The notes: generated by a model from the letters alone, not told the origin. A stretch of DNA of 64,000 nt from Torymus aiolomorphi (GCA_036365515.1 CM070873.1:69934529-69998528); one strand, 5' to 3'. Numbered from the stretch's first letter, positions 13,622-29,474 are shown. A program made the numbers and translations.

Positions 13622-16139
13622 CTTCTCTACGCGTTTCCACAAACAACAGCCACAGCGTCCTATCGCCACCCAGCGATATCGTCATCTTCCGTTTATACAC
13701 ACACGCACGCATACATTCACATTGCACGAGGCTGTGCAATCAAGGGCAAGGGCCGGCACTCTCTCTCCTTCGCCAACACAATCGGCCCTTCTTGCGCGTC
13801 GTTTTGCAGCGTACGTGCATGCATGCCATTATATATGCGTTTCTACATCTTATTCGCGATTCCGTGGGCGAACGCGCGAAAGGTGTCCCATTATTATGCC
13901 ATCGGCGAAGGCTGCGCTCGCTCGCTCGCGCGCGCGGATGATTTTACAATTGCAGGTGTATAGGGGGAGAGAGAGTGAGAGAGAGAGACGGAGACGACGC
14001 GCAGCGCGCAATTTCGCGTCGTTATGGGCCTTTGATTCTCGCGCGGCTCGTTATTCTTTTTCGTGCGGGAGAAAAGAGGTATATAATGGCGCGATAGCGT
14101 CGTTTTCCTTTGTGTTTTTTGTTTTTTTGGGTTGGCGGGGAAGAAGGTAAGTGGCGTTTAAGGGCGATTTCGAGGGAGGAGAGGTTTTGCCGTCTGTCGT
14201 TACAGGAAGAATATGGCAGGGGAAATTTTCTATTGTTTTGTGTATCGTAAAGCGCGGAGATAATAATAGGAAAAATTAGAAAGTAAAGTAGTTTTTTTGG
14301 GAGATTTTTGTTCACTTAGAACTATCTGCTCAGGCGCAGAGTTGAACAGCCGCTCGTACATATTATACGTATCGCGTAATGTTGTGCCCGGGGCAGTTCG
14401 CCGCATGCTTGAGGTCACCGCGAGCACTTGACGACTCTGCACGGGCAGATTTTAGCATTATTAAGACTGTATCGTATAGAATAATTTTCCGGATATTTCA
14501 TAGAAAACTACATTTTGAAGAAAAATTTCATCCTGTACAAAGCGAAAATGTAAAAATTACCACCAGACATTCTATTTTCTAGAGACCACAAGGCTACGCA
14601 AAGATGAAGGGGAGAGAGAATAAAAGCGAACACGCCGAGAGAATTATTCGCGGGGGATATTGCAACAAAACATGAGAGACGCACGTTGCACGATCGGCAT
14701 AATTTAGGCACGTTCGATGCGCACTTTGGCGCGAAGATGCAGCCCACGGGAATTTCAAGAGCAAACCGTTCCCTCACGCGGTGAAAATAAATCGATTCTG
14801 TATACACAGTGAAAAATATGGTGCTGGAAAATTCAAACAGTAAATTGTACAACTAAACCACAGAAATTTTATTTCTTCTTTTTTTGTAATTTTTTGTAAC
14901 TGGAAACTCGACGACGTGAATAATAAAAAAGCTACCATTCCGGCCACCACACACCGGAATACTCGTTTTACCCGCGGCACACGAAACAACGTTTACCCCA
15001 AACGAGGAAAAAGTGTCACCGCGCATACAACAGCCGGCAAACGGGTTGGTCGCGTCGTCTAAGCGCAAACGCGTTATCAGCTTGACAAAGGGCGTCGTTA
15101 TATAGTTAGGTGCGGGTACCTGTTCTACAACCTCGCGGGCCCTGACCCCTCGCCAAAACAATTAAAGGCGCGCCTCGCAACCTTTTCCCCGAAGAAACTC
15201 AAATTTTACTTTTTTTTCGGTGCACACTCTTAATGCGCGCTGTTTCTAACGCGGGAGTGTGTACGCGTGTGTGTGTGTGAGAAACGCGGCTGTTCGTGGC
15301 GGCGGCGGAGGAATTCGACGAGTCATGATTGTTTGCCATAGAAAAAAAATTCGAGTCTGACCTGCTTTTATCTTAATCGTGATCTGCTCGCGCGCTCTCG
15401 TGTGTATATGGTACTGTACGTATATCCCCCCTCCCCCCCTTCAAGCGCACGTGTATATACGTATGTATAATATATGAATCACCGCATAGTGCGGGGCTTG
15501 TTCGCGCGCTGCGGCGAATTTTTTAATTGCTTTGGGAAAGTTCGACGAAATTGCGCGAGAGCGAATCTTTTTTTTTATTTCTCTCTCTTTCTCTTCAAGT
15601 GGGTGGAGCGGAGTTTTATGTAAATGCGATAGGGGCGGAGACGAGGCGCGCGTGGGATACTCGAATTCGTGAGGAAATCCGTTGATTAATGGTATTAATT
15701 CTTATAATATTTCCTTTTGCAACAAAACACGCACGTATACATCTACAACTCACGTGCTCGCATCCCTCGTACTTATATATATAAAACAGTCGCAGATCTA
15801 AAAACGCACGCGGCAAAGAGACCGACTAGACCTGCACAACACGCGCACTCGCCGTCGTCGTCATCATCATCATCATCCAGACTCGCGATGTTCCTTCATG
15901 TACGTAGGTACCAGTGAACGTACGCCGCGTGCGTTTAATAAGGCCGCGAGAGCCTGTACTACACAGCGATATGGTAATGGTAAAATATGAAGATCGCGCG
16001 TGCGCGTGTGTAGATGATATCGAGCGTGTAGAGACGCAGGAACGACGAGGAAGTGGATCGACGCGTGTTAACCCGCCGCGCCGCGGGCTTAGATCTGTTT
16101 GTGCTATGTACACGCGTATGTTTATATCGCTGTATTCAG

Positions 16140-16532
16140 AGAAATAATTTTTGCGAATTTGTGATATTAGATTTTAATAGCTAGAATAATTAAAAGCAAA
16201 TACTTAAAACTAGTCATTTATATCTGTATTGGAAAGAATGGAGACAAACTGTGATATCACAGACGCAGATAGCTTAGTATTTATATATTATTAGTTTTTA
16301 AATATTAGACTAATTATTAGTTATATCAACTTTACACTAAATGTATATTTGGAAAATTTATGTTTTATTGACTCTTGTCGCTTTCTAGTGTATTTATGAT
16401 ATGAATTTGTGATTTTTTTTATCTAGTGTAATCATAAACATGCTGTTATATTGTTATATTGTTTATGCTATATTCTGTAATTTGTTTAGCCAGATGGTAA
16501 ATAAAAATCTATCTATCTATCTATCTATCTAT
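16140..16532 (+). mobile_element. Possible 3' end of a non-LTR retrotransposon
   Basis: An AT-rich block ends in GGTAAATAAAAA followed by six TCTA units (16509-16532). Some insect LINEs end in a short tandem repeat after an A-rich signal like this. No reverse transcriptase remnant is visible, so the call rests on the tail only. Confidence 0.25.
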
Positions 16533-16559
16533 TCTTTCATCAATTTTATACGTATATGT

Positions 16560-16767
<208 letters not shown>

Positions 16768-19700
16768 ATACGTAGGAGTAGTGCGATGTATACCGAGAGC
16801 GGCGCACAATGGTAAGTGGAGTACATGTCGAAATAGGAGTTGGCCAATCCGCAAGAAGTATAGTTCTCTCTCTCATCTACATGTATACGTTACACGCGCT
16901 TCATTTCTTTCCGACTTATAATCTTTACCCTGGAATATCTGATCGGTCAGCCGGGCACAATGAATAGCCCCCGGGGGCACACAGTGCAACGCGATATTAT
17001 TATGTAGAGTCTTGCTCATTTTTCGCGAACGCGCGCAATTAAACTTTAGACAAATAAAATCTTGCTCCGATAGAATCGAGAGAGAGAAAGAGAGGGTGCA
17101 AACGAAATATCGAGCGCTTAGCGCATGCTTATATTCTCTTCCAGCTCTTTCTCCTCGAGAGAGAAAGAGGCGAGATACACAACAACCACGGGCCAGGGCG
17201 AACAAGAAAGCATACGCACGCGAGAAGGAGCGGGCGATGCGGTTTCGCCCGGGGTGTGGTCTTTCTATATGGAGAGATGAACCCAGGCCACAGTCGGCGG
17301 CCATTGTTCTCCTCTCTGTCTCTCTTTCTATCCCTTCCTGCAGAATTGGCCGGCTGCACTTGCACGCTTGTCTGTCTCTCTGCTGCATGTACGTATATAT
17401 ACCTCTGCTATTGTATCGCCCGCGGCGGGCTGATTTTTCGAGGGACATCATACAGAGCGCATAACTGTTCGGCTAGGTTCGCGCGGTACAATGGCCGTAG
17501 GTTATATATTGGAATTAATAAGCAGTTTTTTTTTTTTTTTTTTTTTTGAAGGATCATAACGGTGATTTTGTGAGAGCAGTCGTGTATCGATGACCGATGA
17601 GCGGATGATATTTGGCGTGGGTGCAAAAACTACGGAGGGAGAAGAAGGAGCATATAACGCACACGGACGTCGTAAAACATAAACGATGCTGCCCCACATT
17701 ACGTCGCCCGGACGGTGATAAAACGACGCTTTATACGTTTGTAATGTATGTATGTGTGTAAGCAAGAGAGAGAGAGAGAGAGAGAGCCTTTAGGTGTATA
17801 TTGAACGATTACCTAGGGGTTCGTTTTTTGCGACGGTCCTTCGGGTACAAAGTATCCGGCTGTAATAGGGCGCGCGAAACGTCGTTTTTCTCTCTCTCTC
17901 TCGGTCGAGCCTATTCGCAACTAAAACAGGCTGAATTCCAGCGAAATATCTTCACCGTCCTGTACACCTCAAAGAAAGCGCTCACCCTTCCATCTATATA
18001 CTATACACACTCCACGGTTATTAAACCACTGCTTGAGGAGACGAAATTTCGAACGCACCCAACCACCGCGCTCCATCCTTTTCTCGAACTCTGCCAGAGG
18101 CGCACCGCATTGCACGACAGAACGCCATATGCCCGGCTCGCGAAAATATTCACCGGCGAGCAGAACGCGCCTGCCTGCCTGCCTGCGAACATGACCTTAG
18201 CCTCGGAAGTATATACATGTAGGCTCGCCTTCTCTCTATACACTATACACAGCGGAGAACACTTTCGACTCTCGGCGCGCGCACTCGCCGTTCTCTTTCT
18301 TTATATACATATATATTCCTTTGGAGTCGAGAGAGTTCTCGCCCACTTCCAGATTCCCCGAGAGCGTTTACGCCTGCGAGTGCAGCGGCTTGTATGTGTC
18401 TGTTTGTCTACTTGCGTGGTGTGCTGCATAACCGATGATGCTTTTGTATAAGAATGCTGGTAGTATGGGTGAGAGGAGAGAATCTTGTTGGTTGAATGGC
18501 TGGTATTGTGATGATGGAGATTGGGTTGTCATCGGTCTACACGCTTTTGTCTTAATGTGAGTGAGTCTTGAACTATGCTTATACGAGAACGAAGGAGAAA
18601 TGTGGACCACCTTCTCATCGTAAAAATCTAATAGTCGTACCCAATACCAATAAAAACCCTGACGATTCAACCGCACGTACAAACTCCTCCGACTTATCCT
18701 CACATCTATACCCCACACGTATACATACATACTGAAAGAAAATTCGCGCGCGCTCTCGCGAAAGCCATTCGGCCGCGAGCGATTTACGAGCGGGGGCCTC
18801 TCCTAGGAGTGCCGACGCTCGCTCGCGCGAGAATCGAAAACGGTAGTCCATAACCGTTCCTGCTGCAATTTCAGGCGCGCGCGCGCGCGCGTTCCTCTCG
18901 TCTTCTTTAACGCGCACTAGCGCTAGTGTATAAGCCGCTCGCGCGCGCTCCCCGAGTCCGGCCCCGATTTCATGTTTACGGGTGTAGGCGTGGGCCGAGC
19001 GAAGTGTAGGTGGAAAAGGTCAGGAGATATGCGAGACGGCGCGCGTTGCAATAATTTTGCGAAAATGCGAGATTTTCTTTCCTCGCCTCAAGCTATATAT
19101 TTTCGAAACAAAAGCAAGTCGCAGAAAAAAGAAATAGAAAGATTTTTTTTTCTCAAAATCCTATATTGAGTAAGACAACAGTGCAGGTGCTGCCGCTATC
19201 CTCTCGACATTCCACGCGGCCGTCTCGCTCCTTCTCCGCGCAGCCCACTCGCGCCGCGGCGAACGTCCGCTTATCGGGCGCCCAGCATGCGACCGCGAGT
19301 CTTTCTCTCTCTCGCGCGCGCATTAATGCAGGATCGAACGGAGGAAAATATGCCGAGAGTGCCATGCCTACTCTCCGTACTTTCTCCGCTCTGCCGTGCA
19401 GCGCTTACACTCTCGGCGCTCTGTGTTTTTAGGAGCCGCGCGACTCCTTACCAACCACACATACCTGCGGACAACGTGTAGTAGTCGGAGGTAAGCGTGA
19501 AAGTCCGTGAGAGGGATATCTTTTCGGACGAGGCGCCGCCGCGTGAGTCTACAGTGTTTGAAGAGCGATGATAAAGGAATATTGTTGTGGCTATATGGAG
19601 GTTCTGTTTTTGTAAGACAGCATGGGAATATATCGCTTCGGAGAAATTCTGTATATGAGTTCTCGAATGGTGGTAATTAAGCCGCGGAGAGATTTCTCGT

Positions 19701-22700
19701 GTCTGATTTCTGCATATAAAATAATTTTTTCAGCCCAGGCGGTGCGCACAGTGTATATAAGCGCGGGTTAGGTAAGTGTGTCTAATCGTTTGGAAATAAT
19801 GAATAATCGAAACGCAGTTGAAATTACCGTTATTAGTATCTAATAGCTGCACAGTATAATTGTGAAATATGCAAATCGGTCGCTACACACAATATTCTTT
19901 TATATAACACGTGAAAAAACTCGCGCGTCGCTCTGCACGTATACATAATGTATATAATACACCGGCTCGTCACCGCGGGTATCCAACCATCATAAAACAA
20001 ACTCGCGCGCGTTTCCCCTTTCTCTGTATATATACATGTACACAACCCCTCCGCTCACGCCGTCTCCGGGCAACAATATATCGACACACACCCCGACCTA
20101 CCCCACCTATTTTGTACAAGCTCTCCTCTCCACCCTTCATGCAGCCCTGGTTACTCGTCGCGGGTTCGCGAGCCCACGCAGTCTCGCAAGGCTGTCTTCA
20201 AGAGGACGAGCGCGCGACGATTTTCTCCGTCTGACGCCGGTCAAAGGCGCGCCCTCGCATCTTTTTTCAGGCATGACGTTCGGAGGATCGGCTAATAGGG
20301 GACGATGAATGGCGAAGGGTGGCGCAGGCACGGGAGCTGATGAGAGAGGAGGTGGCGGGTTCGATTATCGGCGGTGCGTGATTGGGGAACGCGGCGGGGT
20401 TGTCGAGCGCGAAGGGTAATCGAGGGGTGGGTTCGACGGTGATGGTTCTGTGATGGTGGATGGAGGTATGGGATGGAAGATTTTTGGGGGTGGAATTTAT
20501 TTTCTATTTGGCAATTAAACGCTATTTAAAAAAGAAAATGTAAAATTAATACATTCAAGTATATACTTGAAATAAACAAGTAAGATTATCGTTTAAGAAA
20601 TACTCGTACACGCATTCGCGAATCATCTGTTATGAATACACAAACGATTACAAAAAATTTAGTGACTTCCTCACGTCCTCCTTAATTCGAAGAACCCCAG
20701 CCTCGCCTCTCTCATAGATCCGTAATATGGTCACGAGATAATTAATTCCGATGTATTTTTATCAGATTTGCTCTCTCTCTCTCCCTTACCGTTATTTACA
20801 TCTCCCACCAAAAGAAAAAAAAATATAAAGAACGGACGTTTAACTCTTCTAGCTATATAAATCCGAGCGCGTTCGCGCGGGCGAATTTCAATTAGCGCTC
20901 GGTGCGACCGGCGCTCGCCTCGTATTCTCCTGTCCGCCCACGAATCCGCGAAGTGAACGCACTCGCGTAACACATCCTTGCGCGAAAATTACCCCCTTCT
21001 CGCCAATTGACGCGCTAACTGAATAATGCCCGCATCGGTTTCCGCCTCACTCGGTCGTAGAGATCGTCGTGGATTTTAAGGCTTCTGTCAGCAGTATATA
21101 TATCATACATTTTTGTTTTATTTTCAGGTGCGCGCAGAGGCGGCGGCTATCCGGATCGAAGTTTGCGAGGTGGTGCAGCGAGGTAGAAGTGGGGGAGTTT
21201 TGCGTTATTTATAACAATTGCAACGTTTTATCATAACAAAATGTACAAGGGGAGCATGGGTATCGCCGGGTGTATCGAAAATTCGTGCGCGATAAAGGTT
21301 ACTCTTATATGATGGACCTGTCCGTTTACATGGGCCAAAGGGTTTTCATTGAAAGGTCGGGACGAAAAAACAAATACACGCGCGGAGAGAACACGTCGCT
21401 CGAAATGAGTCGTGTGGCTCCTTAGGCCTTGCGGTTCAAGAAGGGCTGTTTTTCTCCACGGAAACGTCCGCGCGGGCAATGAAACGCGCCGTGTGGCACC
21501 TGTAATAAACTTCCGCTCATCAGCGTAAACGTCATGCTACCCCGTTAACAAAACGTTACAAAATTACCTCCTCCAACGCCTGAAAACAATTTCATCGTTC
21601 CTCCCCTCCTATGAATAAAAAAAAACACACTCGATCCATCCCACATTCCTTCGACCTCGTCATTTCAAAACCTCCATACACACACTTAATTCAATCAACC
21701 GAAATCTTTTAATTTTTTGTTTTCCCAATCCCGTAATCCAATTTCCAGCGCGTCTCATTACCAAATTTTTTTTGCCAGTTCCCACAAGGCACTGCCGCGC
21801 GCTGTACTATAGCTCTCTCGGAAGCTCTCGGACAATTTGTCGATTGCACAATCGGCCGTATGAGTACGAGAGAGAGAGAGAAATGATGATATTAATGGAC
21901 CGCGTGGGCGAGCGTGCAGTGGTACAAGTGTCTTCCCGCGAGAGAGGAAGCTCCGTTCTCACAAGTCGTGTGGCTGCCGCTGTTGCGTATGCTTTCTCTC
22001 GAGTTTCTTTCTCTCGCCGGGGGCTTCATTGAGAGCTCTCGGCGTGCTTTGTACCGAGTGAGACCTTTGAGGAGGTTTAAATGGAATTTACGGAGATTTT
22101 CGTCGACGATGATGTATGGCCGGCTGGTTTAAAGTCGCGCGCGCGCGGTATTCAATAAAAGAATGCATGAGTTTTTCTGTATTAAAGTTTGCAACGTTGC
22201 AGCGCGACGAAATAAAAAAAATACTTGATTTTATCTCAAGTTTATTATAATTAATATTAATTTTGCGTGTAGATTTATTGTTTTATAGTATCAAATAACT
22301 TTATAACAAAGATTTAGATTAATTAAATTGCAAAAATTATTTCGTTACACTTCAACGATGCAACTTCAGACCATTCAATACTTGTTATCTTTGTCGTCCT
22401 TCTGGTTATAGAAATGAAAATTTCGATCTATCAACTTGAATTCCACGTGTAACCGTCCCGAAAATTAGCATTTATAATCAGATACACCAACTACTACCCC
22501 TCGCACTCAAAACCTCCCCCCTCTCCCTTTACACAGCGCGTATAACCTACCTCAACTCCTCGTCCCCCGTTCTTATGGCAAAACCCCAGACCGATACTAG
22601 CGCGCGCGGCTTTTGCGCTAAGTGGCATTTAGAGTGAAAGTAAACGAGCCGATGTTTAAAATTTATCGAAAAGGGATCTCTCGCTCTTCTGCGCCCCGTA

Positions 22701-25700
22701 TGGTCGCGCGGCGCTCGGACAGAAGGGGGGGAAGAGGAGAGCACGAGACGAGCAGAAGGGAGAGAGAGATCGAAAAAGCCCGCAGAAAAAAACGCGCGGG
22801 AGATTTCTGATTCGCCGAGGTGAGTGCATAGTGTTGCGGCTTGGCGCACCGTATGGCGCGTGTGTTGCAGAGGGTTCACGGGTCGATTGAAAAGCCCGAG
22901 AGTGTTGTGTGGATTTTTTTTAATTTAGTTTTCTGAAGGAGAGCGAGTTTTGATGGTATAGATTGCGCAGTCGTTGTGGCTGTTGGGAATCTTTTTAAAA
23001 TCAATGCGGTTCAATAGCGGCAGTTTTATTCGCATTTTTTGATAAGTATAGAGGATACTATCTGTAGGAATTGTGCGGATACTCCATTGTAGGTCAGATG
23101 TTCGATAGATCAGTAATGTCTTTGCGACTCTCCTCTCTTTGTATATACATGATAAAGTATTAAACATTCGAATATTTTTTAATAACACTAACGAGAACTC
23201 CGAAACCACACATCAGCCCACCCCAGCACTTTATTATTCAAAAGCACGCTTCTTCCCCTCCACCGATGCACATCCACGCGGCACAGATGCCAGACATCGT
23301 ATACACTGTATTATATGTATACTGACACTGCACCTTCTTCCTGCTCGCCGGATTCCCGTGCTACGTGGTTTATGCTCGCGCAGCGCATAGCCCGTCCCTC
23401 TCTCTTTCGCGCATGCGGCATTGTAAATCAGCGCAGGCGCGTAATCGCGCGACGCGACCTTTCGGGGTGGCCAAGTGTGCGAGGGAGAGGGAAATAAGGG
23501 GAGAAAGAAAGGACGGAGGATTTGTTGTGGTTTTGGAAAGTTGATTTATTGCGGATAAGGGTTGGAATGGTCTTTTTTTATTAAGGTGATTTTCAGTAGT
23601 AAACAGATGCAGAAGAGTTAAGGAAATATAAATTCTAAATGTAAAAAAATTTATTATGATCAATTCTAACGAATGTATATATCAGTTACAATCGAATTCA
23701 TTTTTTACCCGACATTATACTGCAACGATAAACATTTAACGAAATTTAATACACTTTCTCTTTATTACCCGCAAATTGTTATATCGACCCAGGAATATAA
23801 ACCAAAATAGCTGCAATCATCGTAAAGACACAATAATCCACGGCAACTATATATACTTTTCACAGCACGCGGCAGCGGCCGCGATTGCCAACTTTCCCAA
23901 AGTCCGAAAACGCGTATAGTCTACACTTGCGATCGAAATCGCGCGGGAACGTTGATCGTAAAGGCGCTTATCCAAAAATCGATCCCCGCCGCATATCAAT
24001 TGCCGCGAAATATACGTAACAGTCGTCGTCTTAGTTGCGCGCGCCCCGCGCTGACGCAACTCTACTCTCCTCGCCGTTAAACTTTTTCGTATATAGACAC
24101 ACCGCCGCGCGGCATATTTCACTCGCGCGAACGGGGCGTGTGTATATATCCTTTCGCCTCGCCTTTCTGTCGTTCGGGGAAACTATACGCTGCAGTCCGT
24201 GCCCGCGAAAAGTCGCGCGTTAAAACGAGACTGCGAGAGAGGGAGAGAGGTATAGGGTAATTGGAGGAGCATGACGGCGTTTTTTGAAGAGTAATTGGAT
24301 AACGAGGCGGCCAATTATTTTGACTTCTTAAGGGGCCCTTCGAGAGGTGGAGCACATGTATTGAGTATAGCAGTTTAGATCCTAATTTTTACGTTTATTA
24401 TAGAAAAGCACTATAGATACCGTTGTACAGGAAAATATTATGAAACAAAATTTCCTTTTCGATACACCAAACAGACTCGAATAAAAAACAAATTGATGGC
24501 GGAAGAATCCGGTGTATGAACATATCGCGGACTCCTCCGCTATCCATTATTATCGACGGCTCGCGCACGTATACGCACATAGAGGAAGGAAGAAGAAACT
24601 GCCGGTGGTGGTCCTTTTTTCGAGCGAGAAAATTCCGCGTGGCGTGTAATACAACGCGCCGAGTGTTTTATGCAATTTCCCCCCTTCACCGTATGCATCT
24701 TCCGGCGAGAATTTCAATTTCTCTCCCCGCCGCTATGCTAATGGTTTTCTATATTCCCCGTTCGATTGAGACGGAAGGGGAGAGAGAGAGAGAGTATCGT
24801 CAGGTTTTATGGCTCGAGGTGGTACGGCGGAGGAATTTATTGGAATTGGCTAGTGTTTCTTTCTTACAGTGGTTGATGTGATTTCTTGTGAGAGCAAACA
24901 TAGAAAAGAACTGATAATAGAATACGTTTATATAGGATTGATATAGTAAGAAAACTCTGCTGACAATGTTTTGAAGTATTCTTTATAAACAAGCCCGACT
25001 ATCATTGCTAACTATCCTCACTTTGCTATATCCCTCTACGTTAATGTCAACACCAGCCTCCAACAAATAACCTCCGCCAGCCAACCGCTCTCGCCTAATT
25101 GCACGCACAACATATCGCAAAGAATGAAGTCGTGCGCGCTCTGTCACCATACATATACCGGTTGTTCGATCCCTTTATCTCTCCTCCGCGGGCTTCGAGA
25201 AAGATAGCCGCGACGGTGGACTGCCTCCTTATCGCGCTCACGTCCGAACCAATTAATTGGCAAAGCGGCGCCCCGGGATTTATAGCAATTGATAGCCGTT
25301 CCCGCGTCAGGACAAACGACCGGCGAGATAACGCCCGCGCGCGCGCACGCGTGATTGTTATTATACGGTTCGTGCGGGAACCTGGGGATTTTTCCGTATA
25401 TGAGTTTTATTATACGACGCACGGTTGGTGTAAGTGGTTTAGCTGGACTGACGAATTATAATAACAGAGAGCTGAAAAGTGTACAACAACCTGCTGAATT
25501 GCCAAGTAAGTCAGAAAGATAAAACCACGCGAGAACGTGTAAAAACCGAGCGTTCAACTTGATTTCCATACAAGGCCGGTCCCGCCGGCGAACAAGAAAA
25601 AAAAATTATCTCAAAAAGCCGAAAATTCAGCCGCGGCGAAACCAGTAGCCGCAGACGTGTGTTACGTGTATACACTTCGCCATGGCTCTCGTCGCCCTCT

Positions 25701-28700
25701 TTTTTCCTCCTGTGTAAGTAAGTACTCGTGCTCAAAATGGCGCGCGATCTCTCTTCCGCGAATCGGCCAATCATCGCCGGTGTGGGTGCAGTATAGATGT
25801 CGTTAACGAGCGGAAAACTCTAGTGAAAACAGCGCGCGAGACTTTAATTTCTAAACGTGGGATCGACGCGCGGGATTTATCGAGGTTATGCGCGGAGGAT
25901 TTTTCGGAGCGCGCTATTATAGTGGGTTAAAAATCAAGGTTGCCATAGTTGCGCCCGAGTACTACTAGAACCGCGGCGTGTAGACGTGATTGTATATAAT
26001 GAGTAAGACAAGAGGGGGATTAGCACACGTGTGTCATTACACGCGCGTTTACCCGAGGTGAATTTTAAGTCCGCTGCGGAATTTTCAAATATGTACGGCG
26101 CAGAAAGCGAGCGACTGGTTAACACGGGCGCACGCAAGGATACTGAGAATGGAGTTTTTTGTATTTCTCCGCGGCTCGTTGAAAATGGTTGAGCGCGTAA
26201 CGCAGAGTGTATCGATTACTGCGGAGAGTTAAGTTGTAGCATAACAAAGATACATTGGATAGCGAATAATAAAATTATGTGTATAACGGCGAAAGGAACT
26301 TCTTACATAGATATTTTTAATTTATCTATCTAAATAAACCGAAATTATAAAAAAAAATCATGCACCATAACCCAAAACTCTGACTCCAAATTAACCATAA
26401 CCCCACCCATTACCTTCAATTTTTTAATCCATAACTCTTCCCTCGCTCTCTCCTCGCCAGTACGCAACTCTTTCGCCGACAACTCCGCGTTCTCACACAC
26501 TCAAGCCATCCGAATCCCCTACGCGCATGCCCTCCTCGCTCTCTCTCTTCTCTCCTTCGCGCACACGCGAAATCTCAGCGAATCGCGCCCCTTCGAACCC
26601 GCACCGCCCGGGGGGGAACTCAAGACGTCGTTCTTATACACTCGCTTGCACGAACGTACGGGCGCGGGGAGAGTAAGAAGCATATATATACATATACGCG
26701 TACGTATGGGTATACAAGAAAGAAGGAGAGAGAGAGGTAGGCGTAGGTGGGGTCGCCACGGTGCCGTGGTCCGCCTGGGAAAGTGCGAGCGCGAGCGAGC
26801 GCGGACCACGCATTGTGATTCCAAGGAGGCCACGCTAGGCTGACCCCGCGGGGAAGAAGGCGAGAGGAAGAAGACGCGAGGAGAGAGAGGACTTTACATT
26901 AGCCAGCGAGCCGTGGCGAAGGAGTAGGGGAGAGAGACGCGGGCCGCGTATATCGCGATGTGTTTCAGCTTTCAAATGAGTGTGAGAGAACGAGTTAATG
27001 ATCTCGCGAGGTTGAGGTTTGTTTTGTAGGTGGATTATGTATATGTAGGGAAGGTGGTGCTGCTGCTGGGGTCGATGTGCGAGCATTTGATTAGCTGTAA
27101 GAGGTTTTTCGAGGATTTTAAGAGTGAAATGGTTGGGATTGTCGAGGACCGCAATGAAAAAAAAAAGTTTTAACAATCTGTATATAATCATTTGATCGTA
27201 AAAGAAAAATATCATGATGAAATCTGCATTAGAACGTTTCCTAATACAATAAGCGAAAAACCGCGCAAAGTATACTGTGTACCCCAGGTAACAATCCATT
27301 TTCCATTATCTATTATTACACATCACTTATCCCCGCTCACCGATCAAATTACAACTTCAAGAAACCATAGTCGATGCAACCCCACGCCAACCACAACATT
27401 CCAAAAACCCACCAAAAACCTCCTCTTATATATATATTCCTCCCTCGCTCCTAATTAGATCGAATATCTCCCACACACATGAAACGGCAAGACACTCGTG
27501 CGCGCTACAGCTACATAGCGCACCGCTTGTGTAATTGAGAGAGACGGCGGGCGGCGAGTTTCCCAAGGTATGCGCGCGCGCTTAGAGAGTTGCGCAACTA
27601 ACGTGCGCACCTCGGCGTTCTTAAGGAGGCCAAGCCGACTGGAACGGGGGCTAACTCCCGTGATTTTTGGACTTTCCCGCGCGCGGCGGGCTTCCGTATG
27701 TGTGTGTGTGTGTGTATGTGGCTAAGTTTAATTGGATGTCGTCGTGGGTGACGGATCGCTGGGTGTATATAGAGGCAAGGTGCTCTCCCGTCATCGGGAG
27801 GGCGGCTATGGGAATTTCACGCTGGGGTGGCTCTTGAGGTTTTTCGGACGGTGATTTTTGGAGGAGGAGGAGTTGATGGGTACTTAATTTGCTGGATAGG
27901 TTATATGTATAAGCGCGTATAAGTGGTAGGAGGCAGCGATGTGTGCTTTGATTTTTACGCGATGGTGGGGATAAGAAATACGTTTATTTCTATTATTTTT
28001 GTTTAATAAATTTATTTATTCATTTATTCATTTTTGATAACTAAACAAGCGATTAAACTATAACTAACCGAGACCAATTGACCCGATAAACTTCGCCTCC
28101 TATCACTCGCTCTCGTTTCTCTTCAACCTCGCCGCCGCCGTCCCGCGAGCGATATATATACACAAAGACCATTTAATGAGTGACACAACGCGCGCGACCT
28201 CTCTATCTCTCGACCTTTGTTCGGAAGATGTCTCCCTCCCTCCCTCTCTTTCTTTTTTCCCCTTTAGAAACGCGAAGAGACGACGGCGGCGGTGGCGATT
28301 TCGTATGCGTTATTACGCGCGCAGGGAGAAGCGCACGTGAGAACCGAGAATAAGTTCAAGGTAGCGCCGGAACAATGGAGGAGGTGGACGGTTGCGCGCG
28401 CACGCGCCACAGTCGTATAGGTATATCAGAAGGTTTGTGGATGGAGTATATATAGTTGAGAGGGCGTCGTGACGTGTTCCCGAAATGTAGTGTATATACG
28501 ATTCAAGATAAAAAAAACATTTAATTGGTTTAACATTATTTGAAAACCACGTGTAGATCGATATCGTCGACCACTTTACCCCGATATTTTCAACCTATCC
28601 TTCGAAAATCTCCACAGGCACGCGTTATCCCCGTATACACATGCACTCCACTCTTCCGCTGAACGGTGGCGCTCTCACAATAGCAACAGCAGCCTCTCGG

Positions 28701-29340
28701 ATCCATATCTCTCTGTCTCTCTCTTTCTTTCTCCGTTCGGAAACCCGTTCGAGCGTATGCAGACGGACGGAAGGGAGAGAGAGAGAGGACCGTAAACATC
28801 ACAAGGGGCGGAAAATGCAGCGCCGCGCGGCAGGTCAGTCGTCGCGTGTGGAATTTTCGGCGGTTTTCGGTGCATGGCGTGTGTGTTGTGAGAACGCCCA
28901 CTTTGCACGTGTGGCCTGCGCGTTCGGGACTTACGGGCGTGTATTTCGCTTTTGGATGATGTGGAGAGAGGCTTATGACTCGAGAAGGGAAAGTTAATAA
29001 AGTTTTGTGAGGGATTTTTTTTTCTCTTGCGGTTGATATGTACGTTAGACACTGCACGTGGTGATTATAAGAGTTCGCGCAGGTTTGGTTATGTAAAACG
29101 AGCGCGGCGGTGTATTTATTGTCCGCGGCTTGCACTTAACTGGAGTATTAAAAAGCTTCTGATCTGCGTGTTTTAATAGTTATAATTTTGTACTCTATTT
29201 CGAATCTGGAGAACGTTATCTTCGTGTGCGAAGTATGTAACGGTTCGTCACGTAATAGATATTTTAGAACAAAAATCAGAAAATTTTTTAACACTCTTTG
29301 TGATCGATGAAGTAGGAGAATATTATGCGTCGTGGCTTAC

Positions 29341-29474
29341 CTTCTGGACATGTGCACTTGTAGGTGAAGTTGTCGATCTGATGGCAGACGCCGCCGTTTT
29401 GACACGGCGACGGGTCGCAAGGGATGTACTCGCCTTCGCAATTCTGGCCGGTGTATCCGCTGTTGCACATACAT
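29341..29474 (-). CDS. Notch: Notch receptor, internal coding exon (second half of EGF5, most of EGF6)
   Basis: The exon is 134 nt. It follows acceptor CTGCACAG (AG at 29475-29476) and is followed by donor GTAAGC (29335-29340). It enters in phase 2, so TAC AA joins A to give Tyr-Lys-Cys, and leaves in phase 1 after CCA GAA G. The peptide gives CMCNSGYTGQNC, completing EGF5, then EGF6 with YIPCDPSPCQNGGVC and CTCPEG. Fly Notch has CMC, GYTGKDC, YKPC and SPSPCQNGG here. NFT is a possible N-glycosylation sequon. EGF6 has Val before its third cysteine and so no O-fucose site; as I recall, the fly repeat has Ile there and lacks it too. The exon is isolated: the previous coding exon is 28.2 kb upstream in the gene and the next is more than 29.3 kb downstream, outside the window. 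Confidence 0.92.
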